From: Alphaproteobacteria bacterium
GTDB lineage: Bacteria; Pseudomonadota; Alphaproteobacteria; Micavibrionales; Micavibrionaceae
NCBI GenBank assembly: GCA_020848095.1
Contig: JADLAT010000006.1
Location: 58,630 to 122,629 of the forward strand
Length of the DNA: 64,000 nt
Reading direction: 5' to 3'
Of this stretch, positions 56,070-63,989 are shown in pieces; positions within the stretch are counted from its first letter, which is position 1; each line of letters starts with the position of its first letter. Made by a program: the position numbers and the translations under genes. The notes below the pieces were generated by a model that saw nothing but the letters and a program-made list of their open reading frames with translations, did not search any database and had not been told where the DNA came from.

Positions 56070-57620
56070 TCAAGCCAAAGAAATTTCAAGGGCTCGGAAA
56101 ATGCACTGGCCTACATACCCCTCTGAAAATCCTTCCCGCTTTCCGATATCGCGCAGGGTTAGGCCGCCGAAGTGTTCATCCCGCCAGATCAGGCCACGCA
56201 CAAGGTTGCGGAGCTCGCCGGAGGGCAGATCGAGCGGATCTTTCCGGGCGGATGGGGCTTTTGCCGCATCAATCATAATGGCTCCTCTATGCGCGCGGCG
56301 GGTAATGTAGGGGATTTTGATCTCTCGGGTTTCGTCTAACACTTGGGGCATGCCGATCCGCAATTGCTCGGAAATGAAAGCTGACAGCGCAGGAACCTTG
56401 ATCTGTACGGCGATGCTTTCGTGATCGACAATCACTTTCTGCACGGCGGCAAGAACCAGATCACGACCGGGCAGGCAGGTCTGTTTCTGATTTACCATGC
56501 GGATCAGATCAGGATTAATGCGCGAGTCTATCCCCAGAAGGGCTGCTGCCGCATCAAACCCTTTCAGCTCCTGCCGGAGCGCTTCCTCGATCCGGTTTTC
56601 AATCTCATGAGCCGGGAACCGGTCGAGCGCGTCCTCCGCGACCGTTTTTTCATGCAATCGGTAATATCGATACTGTTTCCCCGGCTTGTTCGTGTAGGTC
56701 GGGACATACGGTCTGTCCGCCTGATCGAACAAAAGGCCACGCAGCAGATTTTTGCCCTTATGCTTTCTATGATCCCGGGTGGTCATGGATTGGCTCGTCA
56801 GCCTGTCTTGTACTTCCTGCCATAGCTCCAGCGAAACGATCGGTTCATGCTGCCCTTCGTAAATCTGCCCCTTGTGCCGGACCTTCCCGATATAAGTGGG
56901 ATTGGAGAGCAGATACTGAACCGTGCTGGAACAAAATGGCGCAGGCTCTACAATTCTGTCTTTCAACTGTCGCGGTTTCCCCCTGACACCGCGCCGGTTC
57001 AGATCCTGATACAGATCATTGAGATTGCCGAGTTCCAGATATCGCTGGAAGATATGCCGGACGCGCTCGGCTTCCTCTGCGTTGATCACAAGCTGGCGAT
57101 CCTTCACGTCATAACCAAGCGGGATCGTGCCGCCCATCCACATCCCCTTGCGTTTGCTGGCCGCGATCTTGTCACGGATGCGCTCGCCGGCCACCTCGCG
57201 CTCGAACTGTGCGAAGGACAGCAGGACGTTGAGGGTCAGTCGCCCCATGGAGGTCGTCGTGTTGAAAGATTGCGTGATACTGACAAAGGTTACGCCATGG
57301 GCGTCGAAAACCTCGACCAGCTTCGCAAAATCCATCAGGGAGCGCGTAAGGCGGTCGATCTTGTAAACGACCACGGTCTGGACTTTCCCGGCCCTGATGT
57401 CCTCCATCAGGCGCGTTAGCGCCGGGCGATCCATGTTCCCGCCTGAGAACCCGCCATCGTCATATTCCTCAAGGACGGGTACCCAGCCTTCGGATTTTTG
57501 ACTGGCGATATAACTCAGGCAGGCCTCGCGCTGGGCATCGAGGCTGTTGAATTCCATGTCCAGACGCTCGTCCGTGGATTTGCGGGTATAGATCGCGCAG
57601 TTTTTGATCGTAAGTTTCAT
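56070..57620 (-). CDS. Large serine recombinase
   Basis: A site-specific recombinase of 516 residues. The N-terminal resolvase domain has IYTRKSTDE with the nucleophile Ser15, DGGFSGGNMDRPAL and VVVYKIDRLTRSLMDF. The recombinase domain follows (PLGYDVKDRQLVINAEEAERVRHIF, key residues P.GY......L.....E...V..IF), then a region corresponding to the zinc-ribbon domain, LLRGLLFDQADRPYVP, which here lacks the usual CxxC cysteines. The start has GGAGGTGCAGGC directly upstream and overlaps DUF2924 by four bases. It likely drives integration and excision of the island. Confidence 0.9.
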   Translation of the reverse strand: MKLTIKNCAIYTRKSTDERLDMEFNSLDAQREACLSYIASQKSEGWVPVLEEYDDGGFSGGNMDRPALTRLMEDIRAGKVQTVVVYKIDRLTRSLMDFAKLVEVFDAHGVTFVSITQSFNTTTSMGRLTLNVLLSFAQFEREVAGERIRDKIAASKRKGMWMGGTIPLGYDVKDRQLVINAEEAERVRHIFQRYLELGNLNDLYQDLNRRGVRGKPRQLKDRIVEPAPFCSSTVQYLLSNPTYIGKVRHKGQIYEGQHEPIVSLELWQEVQDRLTSQSMTTRDHRKHKGKNLLRGLLFDQADRPYVPTYTNKPGKQYRYYRLHEKTVAEDALDRFPAHEIENRIEEALRQELKGFDAAAALLGIDSRINPDLIRMVNQKQTCLPGRDLVLAAVQKVIVDHESIAVQIKVPALSAFISEQLRIGMPQVLDETREIKIPYITRRAHRGAIMIDAAKAPSARKDPLDLPSGELRNLVRGLIWRDEHFGGLTLRDIGKREGFSEGYVGQCIFRALEISLA

Positions 57621-58057
57621 GCCTGCACCTCCGATCCGGTTTTGCGATTGTGTTTCTTGAGGCCGAAGAACACCCACCCGTTCCACCGCGACCCGGTGAT
57701 GGTGGCAGCGATTTCCGAGAGGCTGGTGTAGATCCGGTCTTCATATTCAAAGCCGTTTTTGACGACCAGAACCGTGTGCCGCTTTTCCTTCCAGGTTTTA
57801 ACGAGACGCGTCCCCGGTTTGAGCCCGTGGAGTCCCTCGTCAAAATATCGCGGGTTACGTTTGTAAGCAGCCACAAGGGTTTTCAGGCGCTGTTGCAGCT
57901 CTCGCTGCAATCCGCCTGTTGCTTGTTCCCGGCGTTTGTATTGGATGCTCTTGATCAGCATCGTGCGGCCGATTTTGGCGTGGGGTTCCGTTCCCCACGC
58001 TGCGGCCCATATTTGTCGTAATTCCGGTAGAGATAAGTTCAAAAGATTATCGTGCAT
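57617..58057 (-). CDS. DUF2924 family protein
   Basis: A 146-residue protein of the DUF2924 family: LNLSLPELRQIWAAAWG at the start, PGTRLVKTWKEKRHTVLV, GFEYEDRIYTSLSEIAATITGSRWNGWVFFGL near the C-terminus (key residues Y.SLS.IA..ITG..WNG..FFGL). The family is usually found next to a large serine recombinase and may act as its accessory or directionality factor. Here the stop overlaps the recombinase start (ATGA). The ATG at 58057 follows GGGGGTG; a longer frame adds eight residues. Confidence 0.85.
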   Translation of the reverse strand: MHDNLLNLSLPELRQIWAAAWGTEPHAKIGRTMLIKSIQYKRREQATGGLQRELQQRLKTLVAAYKRNPRYFDEGLHGLKPGTRLVKTWKEKRHTVLVVKNGFEYEDRIYTSLSEIAATITGSRWNGWVFFGLKKHNRKTGSEVQA

Positions 58058-58122
58058 GGGCACCCCCTTAAGGGCATACACGCTTCCTTTCAGGGAGAAG
58101 TCCAGTCTATTACGCGCACCTG

Positions 58123-59094
58123 TTAGAGTTGGAAATCGTCCACTTGCGCTGAATAATTCAAATGGCCCCGTATGACAGCTAAATCTTGTTCTTTAATTTT
58201 GTCCGCGTTTAGTAAGTGACGAAAAGCTCGTATACGATTGCGATACCCTTTTGTCAGTCTTATCGTGTCACCATGAACTAACAGCCCATGAACTTTCAAT
58301 CTGTTTGGATGCCTCGCTAAATAGGTCTTTTTGTCTGATATCATCCATCCGTCTTGATTAACAAAGAGCTTTATTGGAATAAAATCGCTCTCATTAATAT
58401 CATCTATTCCTGAAAAGACTATATCATCAGCATAGCGAGTAAATTTCCAATTTTTTTCCCGTGCAAAGTTCGCTAATTCTTCATCGAGATTCTTTAATAC
58501 GATATTGGACAGGACAGGACTTGCAGGAGAGCCTTGAACCAAGCTTCCTCTTAAACAACACAATGTTGGAATTATTTTCAGGCTAGGTTCTGTGGAATAA
58601 CCTAGATTTTCAAGAGCGTCACGAACACGTACCGTTGAAATCGACGGAAAGTAATTCTGAATATCTATGGAATATACCCATTTAGAAGAAAGATGCTTTG
58701 ATGCTGCGTCCATATGTGACTTGCCGGGTAAAAATCCAAAGATATGTTCGTTGGGAATCCATTTTTTCTGAAAATGATAGCTTAACCATTTTTGAATTGC
58801 TTTGAGGGCAATTTTTGGCGCATCAATTTTTCTGGTTCCTGCTCCTTTGGGGATATCAAATTGCCTATAGTATCTACTAGTGCGATTTAGAAGAGACCAT
58901 ATAAAACCAGGATTATATCCCAGCATTGTGGCGAGCGCATTTTCAGAGGTTACAGGCGGCAAACCCAAGTTGAACAGTCGTTCTATTTCTATCGCCTCTT
59001 CTGGTGGACATTTGTCACCCATAGCTTTTATAAGCTCAGAAAAATGTTCGAACAAAAAGCAGACAGATTCCAAATTGTGGTGTGGGAGTCTCAT
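58123..59094 (-). CDS. Retron-like reverse transcriptase
   Basis: A 323-residue RT of bacterial retron type without extra domains. Seen: the SIDIQNYFPSIS motif with Asp144, QGSPASPVLSNIVL (about 187-200), the catalytic YADD at 221-224, and a C-terminal thumb segment. Retron RTs usually carry NAxxH near residue 130 and a VTG triplet near 268; here these read AASKH (130-134) and VHG (268-270), so it is divergent. AGAGGG sits about 11 bases before the ATG. The start codons overlap the 3' repeat of the structured RNA. AT-rich compared with the flanking recombinase and methyltransferase genes. Confidence 0.85.
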   Translation of the reverse strand: MRLPHHNLESVCFLFEHFSELIKAMGDKCPPEEAIEIERLFNLGLPPVTSENALATMLGYNPGFIWSLLNRTSRYYRQFDIPKGAGTRKIDAPKIALKAIQKWLSYHFQKKWIPNEHIFGFLPGKSHMDAASKHLSSKWVYSIDIQNYFPSISTVRVRDALENLGYSTEPSLKIIPTLCCLRGSLVQGSPASPVLSNIVLKNLDEELANFAREKNWKFTRYADDIVFSGIDDINESDFIPIKLFVNQDGWMISDKKTYLARHPNRLKVHGLLVHGDTIRLTKGYRNRIRAFRHLLNADKIKEQDLAVIRGHLNYSAQVDDFQL

Positions 59095-59249
59095 TTAGCA
59101 AAGATCCCTCTTAATAAATAACAGGTCACTTTCGAGAGAGCCGGTGGATGTACCGGAGGTTCGAAGGAGCTCCGGTACATCCACCGGAATCCTTCTGTTT
59201 TTGGTCTTAGCATTTGAGCGTGATACACGCTCGCGCCCGAGACTCCCAC
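59082..59249 (-). ncRNA. Putative retron msr-msd RNA
   Basis: Read on the minus strand from 59249: GTGGGAGTCTC (a1, 59249-59239), GGGC and an msr-like hairpin GAGCGTG-TAT-CACGCTC (59232-59216), an unpaired stretch, then an msd-like hairpin of 18 perfect base pairs (CCGGTGGATGTACCGGAG, 59187-59170, with its complement at 59158-59141) and an 11-base loop. It closes with GAGACTCCCAC (a2, 59092-59082), the exact reverse complement of a1. Hairpins, repeat and position just before the RT match a retron RNA of about 168 bases. The priming G is probably the G after a1. Inferred; no RNA or DNA data. Confidence 0.75.
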
Positions 59250-59259
59250 GCAGCCGAGA

Positions 59260-59988
59260 TTACTGAACATGCTTTGCAATATCAAGAGCACGTACAACAT
59301 CTGGACTTCTCCTATTTTTTCGTGTTCCCGCATTTTTTAGCCCTTCAAGGGTCAGGGCATATTTGGCATTCCTACTTCGCAGCAAAAGCCCTGATTTCCT
59401 TAAATTATCCAAAATATTAGAGAGCCATTCTCCATTAGGAATATGAAATCCACGATGAACTAATTCTAGTTCCAAGTACGCCTGAGTAATGGGTGCTTTA
59501 AGCCTAATTAAGTTAAGACAGACAGTCTTTGTTGGTAAATTCTCGGATGATGTGAACTTTACAGCGCTAGACTTAATTTCTAACACCTCTAAAACTTCAT
59601 TTATTTTTAATTGGATATCATTTTTCTCATTCTCGGTAAGGACTTTTTTGGGCTCAACCCATACATATAGGTCATTTTTTTCCGATGAGACAAAAACATT
59701 TCTTACGATTTCAGGAAAAAATCTAAACAATGCAGATTTTAGGCTTGCCTGAATATTTTCGCGGTCATCTTGAACAATAATAAAAAGGATGAAGATATGA
59801 TCCTCTGCAAAAGATTCAGAAATTTTGCGGAGTTTATAATTTGATGGTTCCTGCTTGCCGTCTTTACTCTGTTTCGTTTCAACGAAAGCATAGAACTTGT
59901 TCGTATCAGTGGCGTCTTGAGCTAGGTTTCCAACAAGAAGAACTCCAGCTTCGCCAAGTTTTTGGGTGATTTGTATGGCCTTAGACAT
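59260..59988 (-). CDS. Winged-helix protein, putative retron partner
   Basis: A 242-residue protein with no family I can name. The C-terminal part (about 165-225: AYLELELVHRGFHIPNGEWLSNILDNLRKSGLLLRSR, key residues in the helix-turn-helix and the wing) looks like a winged helix. The N-terminal part (about 1-160) is an alpha/beta region with strands LLVGNLAQD, KFYAFVETKQ and FILFIIVQDD. It overlaps the HEPN-like gene by 8 bases and ends 11 bases before the structured RNA, so it is read in one transcript with RT and RNA. It may sense or bind the msDNA, or be the effector. Confidence 0.6.
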   Translation of the reverse strand: MSKAIQITQKLGEAGVLLVGNLAQDATDTNKFYAFVETKQSKDGKQEPSNYKLRKISESFAEDHIFILFIIVQDDRENIQASLKSALFRFFPEIVRNVFVSSEKNDLYVWVEPKKVLTENEKNDIQLKINEVLEVLEIKSSAVKFTSSENLPTKTVCLNLIRLKAPITQAYLELELVHRGFHIPNGEWLSNILDNLRKSGLLLRSRNAKYALTLEGLKNAGTRKNRRSPDVVRALDIAKHVQ

Positions 59989-60565
59989 TAATCTGTCTCC
60001 AAGCTTGCTTTATGTTTCTTATCCAAGTTTCGACATCAGTGCGCCAATTATGAGCATCCGTTATCTCAATCTTTTTTAAAGAGAACCGCTTATCTGAAAC
60101 AAAATTGACCGACTCTTCAGGATTATAATCGGCCACAATACGAACGCTGTACGCTTTTTCCATCAAACTGGCTAGTGCTTTAGAAGCAGAAATCGCCAAC
60201 TGAAGCATGGTCTCCAATGGGACATCCCCACTTCTCCGTGCCTGTTCTTTTTCTTTCTGAAAATATTTTGCAATTTTTTTTAGAACATTAGGGTAATCAC
60301 TATGAGATAGGGATGAGTACTTTTCGGAATCAAGGAATATCAACATGCTCCGAACCAAAAGAAATAGATCATAATAGTAACGATTGAATGCTGATCGTGC
60401 ATATGCGTCTCTCTCATTCGATGCAGCGCTTACCGCATGTACTTGTAGATGATGCGCAACCCTATGCATAAAAACCCTACCTGTTAAATTGCTCTGTGGA
60501 GCATAGCTCGATACCAATTTCATAACAAGATAACGGCATTGTTTGGAACACAATTTTAAGTTCAT
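59981..60565 (-). CDS. HEPN-like protein, putative retron effector
   Basis: A 194-residue helical protein. ERDAYARSAFNRYYYDLFLLVRSML (key residues R..YY..F) and the following SHSDYPNVLKKIAKYF, plus R.VADYNPEESV near residue 150, match the HEPN fold (SR.YYA.F...R.LL; R..ADY). The catalytic RxxxxH motif of HEPN ribonucleases is not seen, so it may be a non-nuclease HEPN or a variant. It starts the minus-strand operon, ahead of the winged-helix gene, the msr-msd-like RNA and the RT. The upstream gap of 228 bases is shared with the divergent methyltransferase gene. Alternative starts at codons 15 and 33. Confidence 0.55.
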   Translation of the reverse strand: MNLKLCSKQCRYLVMKLVSSYAPQSNLTGRVFMHRVAHHLQVHAVSAASNERDAYARSAFNRYYYDLFLLVRSMLIFLDSEKYSSLSHSDYPNVLKKIAKYFQKEKEQARRSGDVPLETMLQLAISASKALASLMEKAYSVRIVADYNPEESVNFVSDKRFSLKKIEITDAHNWRTDVETWIRNIKQAWRQINV

Positions 60566-60793
60566 CTCGGTCTTGGGGCTCTACGTTGAGAAGTTGGTAT
60601 AAGCTTCAATGATGTCCCATTCTGTCTTCGTAGCCGGAAGGCCGCGATATATGCCCAAGCCTCATAGTTGCCTAAGCACAGCTTTCCAAAACCCCTGTGC
60701 ACAACCCCTCTCTCCGATCTTTCCCTCCGTGCCATTTCCTGTCAAAATGAGAAAAATTGTCCCCGAGTTGTTTCTTCACAGGATCCGGTCTTC
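60566..60793. promoter_or_regulatory. Divergent region between the retron-like operon and the methyltransferase
   Basis: A 228-base gap with no gene. It must carry promoters for the retron-like operon (leftward) and for the methyltransferase gene (rightward). The methyltransferase has an N-terminal helix-turn-helix, so it could bind here and control itself. No clear operator palindrome was found. Confidence 0.35.
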
Positions 60794-62086
60794 ATGCGCT
60801 TACAAACCACAGAATTCGCTCGCCTGCGTGAAAAATCCCGCCTCTCCATCGAGGAGCTGGCCGAGCGCCTCGATTACGGTGTCAGCACGCTCTACAAATG
60901 GGAGCGTGGCGAGACGAAGCCGCGGAAGGCTGCGCTTGAGATGCTGCGGCGGATTGTAGAGGAAACCCACAGGCCTGCAAACGGCTTTTCCGAAGGTGCG
61001 GCTTTTCGCTTCATTGATCTGTTCGCCGGGATCGGCGGGTTCCGGCTGGGGTTCGAGGCGGTCGGGGGTGAATGTGTCTTCACCAGCGAATGGGACGAGC
61101 ATTCCCGGAAAACCTATCAGGCTAACTTTCCGTGCTCGCACGAGGTTGCCGGCGATATCCGGAAGGTGGGCGTGAAGGATATACCGGCCTTTGACGTGCT
61201 GCTGGCCGGGTTTCCGTGCCAGCCGTTCTCCATTGCCGGTGTGTCGAAGAAAAACGCGCTCGGTCGTGCCCATGGATTCAAGGACGAGACCCAGGGAACT
61301 CTGTTCTTCGATATCGTCCGTATCCTGGAACACCACAGACCAGCCGCGTTTCTGCTGGAGAATGTCAAGAATCTGGTCTCCCACGACAAGGGCAATACTT
61401 TCCGGGTGATCACGAAAGTCCTGCAGGAGGAGCTGGGCTATAAAATTTCGTATCGCGTGGTCGACGCCAAGGGCTACGTGCCCCAACACCGGGAGCGTAT
61501 ATTTATTGTCGGCTTCCGCGAGGATACCGGCTTTGATATCAACAAGGTTGCTTTCGCCGACCCGCTGAGCGGCCCGAAACTTGAATCCATTCTCCATCCG
61601 GAAGACGGTACGGAAGAAATCGAGGATCCGTTTATCTGCGGCAATATCGGCCGCGTGAATGCGAAATACACGCTTTCCGACAAGCTCTGGCAGTATCTGA
61701 AAGACTATGCCGACAAGCACAAGGCCAAGGGCAACGGCTTCGGGTTTGGACTGAACGGGCCGGGCGATGTCGCAAGAACACTGTCCGCCCGTTATTACAA
61801 GGACGGGTCGGAGATTCTGATCAAACAGAAAGGCAAAAACCCGCGGCGCCTGACCCCGCGGGAGTGCGCGCGCCTGCTGGGCTTTGATCGCCGGGGGCGT
61901 GAAAAATTCATCATTCCGGTTTCGGATACCCAGGCCTATCGCCAGTTTGGTAATGCCGTCGTCGTGCCGGTTGTTGAGGAAATTGCGAGAGCCATGCTGC
62001 CCTTTATCATGAAGGTCAGGGGAGACAAGCGCCGGAAAACCGGAAGCGCCGGCGAGGAACAGGAACCGTACCGTCTCTATGGCTGA
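60794..62086 (+). CDS. DNA (cytosine-5) methyltransferase with N-terminal HTH
   Basis: A 430-residue C5-cytosine methyltransferase. Residues about 5-57 form an Xre-like helix-turn-helix (LREKSRLSIEELAERLDYGVSTLYKWERGE). The catalytic part begins at FRFIDLFAGIGGFRLGFEA (SAM motif), has the nucleophile Cys142 in GFPCQPFS, ENVKNL, QHRERIFIVGF and the C-terminal R.LTPRECARLLGF and QFGNAVVVPV motifs. The N-terminal HTH is known to let some C5 methylases repress their own gene. It sits with a Vsr gene and a nuclease-like gene, so it is the modification part of a type II system. The target site is unknown. Confidence 0.93.
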   Translation: MRLQTTEFARLREKSRLSIEELAERLDYGVSTLYKWERGETKPRKAALEMLRRIVEETHRPANGFSEGAAFRFIDLFAGIGGFRLGFEAVGGECVFTSEWDEHSRKTYQANFPCSHEVAGDIRKVGVKDIPAFDVLLAGFPCQPFSIAGVSKKNALGRAHGFKDETQGTLFFDIVRILEHHRPAAFLLENVKNLVSHDKGNTFRVITKVLQEELGYKISYRVVDAKGYVPQHRERIFIVGFREDTGFDINKVAFADPLSGPKLESILHPEDGTEEIEDPFICGNIGRVNAKYTLSDKLWQYLKDYADKHKAKGNGFGFGLNGPGDVARTLSARYYKDGSEILIKQKGKNPRRLTPRECARLLGFDRRGREKFIIPVSDTQAYRQFGNAVVVPVVEEIARAMLPFIMKVRGDKRRKTGSAGEEQEPYRLYG

Positions 62087-62534
62087 TGTCGTCTCCAGGG
62101 AAAAACGCAGCGAGATGATGTCCGGTATCCGCGGCAAGGATACCCGCCCCGAAATCACGATCCGCCGCGCACTCCATGCCGCCGGTTACCGGTACCGGCT
62201 TCACGGCGCGAAGCTGCCCGGAAAGCCCGATCTTGTCCTGCCGAAATACCGCGCCGTGATTTTCGTGCATGGCTGCTTCTGGCACAAACATGACTGCCAT
62301 TTGTTCAAAATGCCCTCGACGCGGCAGGAGTTCTGGCGCACGAAAATCCAGGGAAATGTAAGGCGGGATGAAAAGGTTCTGGAGGCGCTCCACGGCGAGG
62401 GCTGGCGAACCCTGATCGTCTGGGAATGTGCCCTCAAGGGTAAACACAAACTTCCGGAAGAGGATCTGATCGAAAGGATCTCGTCCTGGATACGCTCATC
62501 CGAGACGCAGGACGAAATCAGGGGAGCCGGTTGA
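62079..62534 (+). CDS. vsr: Very short patch repair endonuclease Vsr
   Basis: A 151-residue Vsr endonuclease that nicks at T:G mismatches left when 5-methylcytosine deaminates. SEMMSGIRGKDTRPEI..R..LHA.GYRYRLH near the start, PGKPDLVLPKYRAVIFVHGCFWHKHDC (catalytic Asp and His), and NVRRDEKVLEALHGEGW are intact. It begins in an 8-base overlap with the methyltransferase stop and shares its last 17 bases with the end of a convergent gene. Confidence 0.93.
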   Translation: MADVVSREKRSEMMSGIRGKDTRPEITIRRALHAAGYRYRLHGAKLPGKPDLVLPKYRAVIFVHGCFWHKHDCHLFKMPSTRQEFWRTKIQGNVRRDEKVLEALHGEGWRTLIVWECALKGKHKLPEEDLIERISSWIRSSETQDEIRGAG

Positions 62535-63510
62535 AGGACGGCAGGCGTCCGGCCCTGACAAAGCCCTGCATATCAGCCACGAACATCTCCAGCGGACGGT
62601 AGAGAAAATCGCCAAGGCGGGTGACTTTTGCCCGGCTGTCCGGATGCAGGGCAGCCCAGGTTGCCTGCGGCATGTAGATCGCCAGCGGCCCGGCAGCCAG
62701 CAGCGTGTCGGTCCGGCCCGGATTGAATTCGGCAGGGTTGTTGAAAAACCCGATTCCGATTTTCAGGGGATGCTGGATGTCCTGCAGGCCGCGAAGCAGA
62801 CGTTCACGCGCGGCGTAACTTTTAATCTCGACATAGAGAAGCTCGACCCCGCGCGCGCCGTGATGCTGGATCTTGAGATCGCCGTCGCTGCGTGTGCCGG
62901 TCTTGATGATGTCATGCCCTTCTGCCAGCCCGCCATTCGTCAGGCCCCGGATAAAGATAGCCTCGTTCAGCGACCCGGCGATGGACACCAGCCCGTTATC
63001 CGACTCGCGGATAAAGCCGACATATTCGTCGAACAGGAAATCGACAAGGGCGGCCTGAGGAACCCGGAAAGCCTCTCCGTCCGCATAATCGGCCAGCCGC
63101 CCGGCGATAAAACGTGCGTGGCGCGGTCTGGAGATCCCGTCCACCGTATCCTTGCAATGCGTGTTGGCGGCGGAGAGTGTTTCGCCGGAGATCGGTCCGA
63201 GGTCACGCTCCGCAAGGCGGATGATCGTTCCGGCCGACAGGAACAGGCCGGTCACATGGCGGATGTCATCAAGCCGAATATCGAGGTAACTGCGCAGATG
63301 TTTCCGGACCGTTTCCGGGCGCGCATCGGGGAAGGCATTCTCGATCTCCTCGATATCAATCTTTTCTCCCGACTGTTCGGCCTCCGCGAGCAGTTGATGA
63401 AACAGGTCCATATATTGCAGCAGGACATTCCGGGTAAACGCGGACTTCCCCCGGCCCGAGGCGCCGGGGGTCTGAAGCTCCGTAAATGCCGGATCACTGC
63501 TCGGCAACAT
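62518..63510 (-). CDS. Putative type II restriction endonuclease, 330 residues
   Basis: The protein has no family I can name with certainty. Residues about 215-232 read DGDLKIQHHGARGVELLYVEIKS, a D...ExK pattern of PD-(D/E)XK nucleases. A GASGRGKS stretch near residue 17 has a Walker A shape but lacks other ATPase motifs, so it may be chance. Its placement next to a C5 methylase and Vsr makes it the likely restriction enzyme of the same system, convergent with vsr. Its GC content is high like that of the methylase. Confidence 0.6.
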   Translation of the reverse strand: MLPSSDPAFTELQTPGASGRGKSAFTRNVLLQYMDLFHQLLAEAEQSGEKIDIEEIENAFPDARPETVRKHLRSYLDIRLDDIRHVTGLFLSAGTIIRLAERDLGPISGETLSAANTHCKDTVDGISRPRHARFIAGRLADYADGEAFRVPQAALVDFLFDEYVGFIRESDNGLVSIAGSLNEAIFIRGLTNGGLAEGHDIIKTGTRSDGDLKIQHHGARGVELLYVEIKSYAARERLLRGLQDIQHPLKIGIGFFNNPAEFNPGRTDTLLAAGPLAIYMPQATWAALHPDSRAKVTRLGDFLYRPLEMFVADMQGFVRAGRLPSFNRLP

Positions 63511-63599
63511 TCTTCAAAACCCTGTCTTTTTATGTTCCGGGGCTATTATCCACACCGGACAGGGGCTTGAACAGCTTTTTATAATCCGGAAACGGCATT

Positions 63600-63989
63600 T
63601 CAGCGGGTTTCGTCTATGAAATGCTGCCCCGTCTGCGGATCGAATTTCAGGGAGCCATAGGCATGCACCCATTCTTCCTCGCTCATGTGTGAACGCCTGT
63701 CCGGCGGCAGCGGATCATCACCGATGCCGAATACCCGGGGAAGAATCAGATCCTCCTCCCTCAATCTGAAAAAAGCACCGCCGGTGTTCCCCGGGGTCTT
63801 CCGGCCGTCATAAAACGCGCCTTTCCTGTAAGGCGTAACCAGGACGCAGCCTTCGCCCTCCGTCCCGAATTGCGGCCTCCGGAGGCCCTGCAGATACTGG
63901 TACGAAAACGCATGGCCTCCGACCTCCCGGAGGATCTCCAGCAGCCGTTCCCGGGGCTCCAGAGCCTCGCAGAGGGCCTCTCCCTTCAT
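63600..63989 (-). CDS. Hypothetical protein at the window edge, 129 residues or longer
   Basis: I do not recognise this gene. The frame is open upstream of the ATG to the window end, so the start might lie outside. The visible product is charged, with LREVGGHAFSYQYLQGLRRPQFG and VFGIGDDPLPPDRRSHMSEEEWVHAYG segments but no enzyme motif. It lies about 90 bases upstream of the nuclease gene and may be part of the same module. Confidence 0.45.
   Translation of the reverse strand: MKGEALCEALEPRERLLEILREVGGHAFSYQYLQGLRRPQFGTEGEGCVLVTPYRKGAFYDGRKTPGNTGGAFFRLREEDLILPRVFGIGDDPLPPDRRSHMSEEEWVHAYGSLKFDPQTGQHFIDETR

Noticed and set aside
54518..57620. tRNA-Gln 3' end as attachment site with a second copy
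   Set aside because: No repeat of the tRNA 3' end was found within the window; large serine recombinases do not usually use tRNA genes.
58123..59094. Group II intron maturase or diversity-generating RT
   Set aside because: The protein lacks maturase and HNH domains, and no template/variable repeat pair is present; the flanking RNA fits a retron better.
60800..62158. A 452-codon open frame on the minus strand
   Set aside because: It is wholly antisense to the methyltransferase, whose motifs are intact; it arises from high GC and codon bias.
63445..63470. Walker A motif in the putative endonuclease
   Set aside because: GASGRGKS fits the pattern but no Walker B or other ATPase motif follows, so no ATPase call is made.
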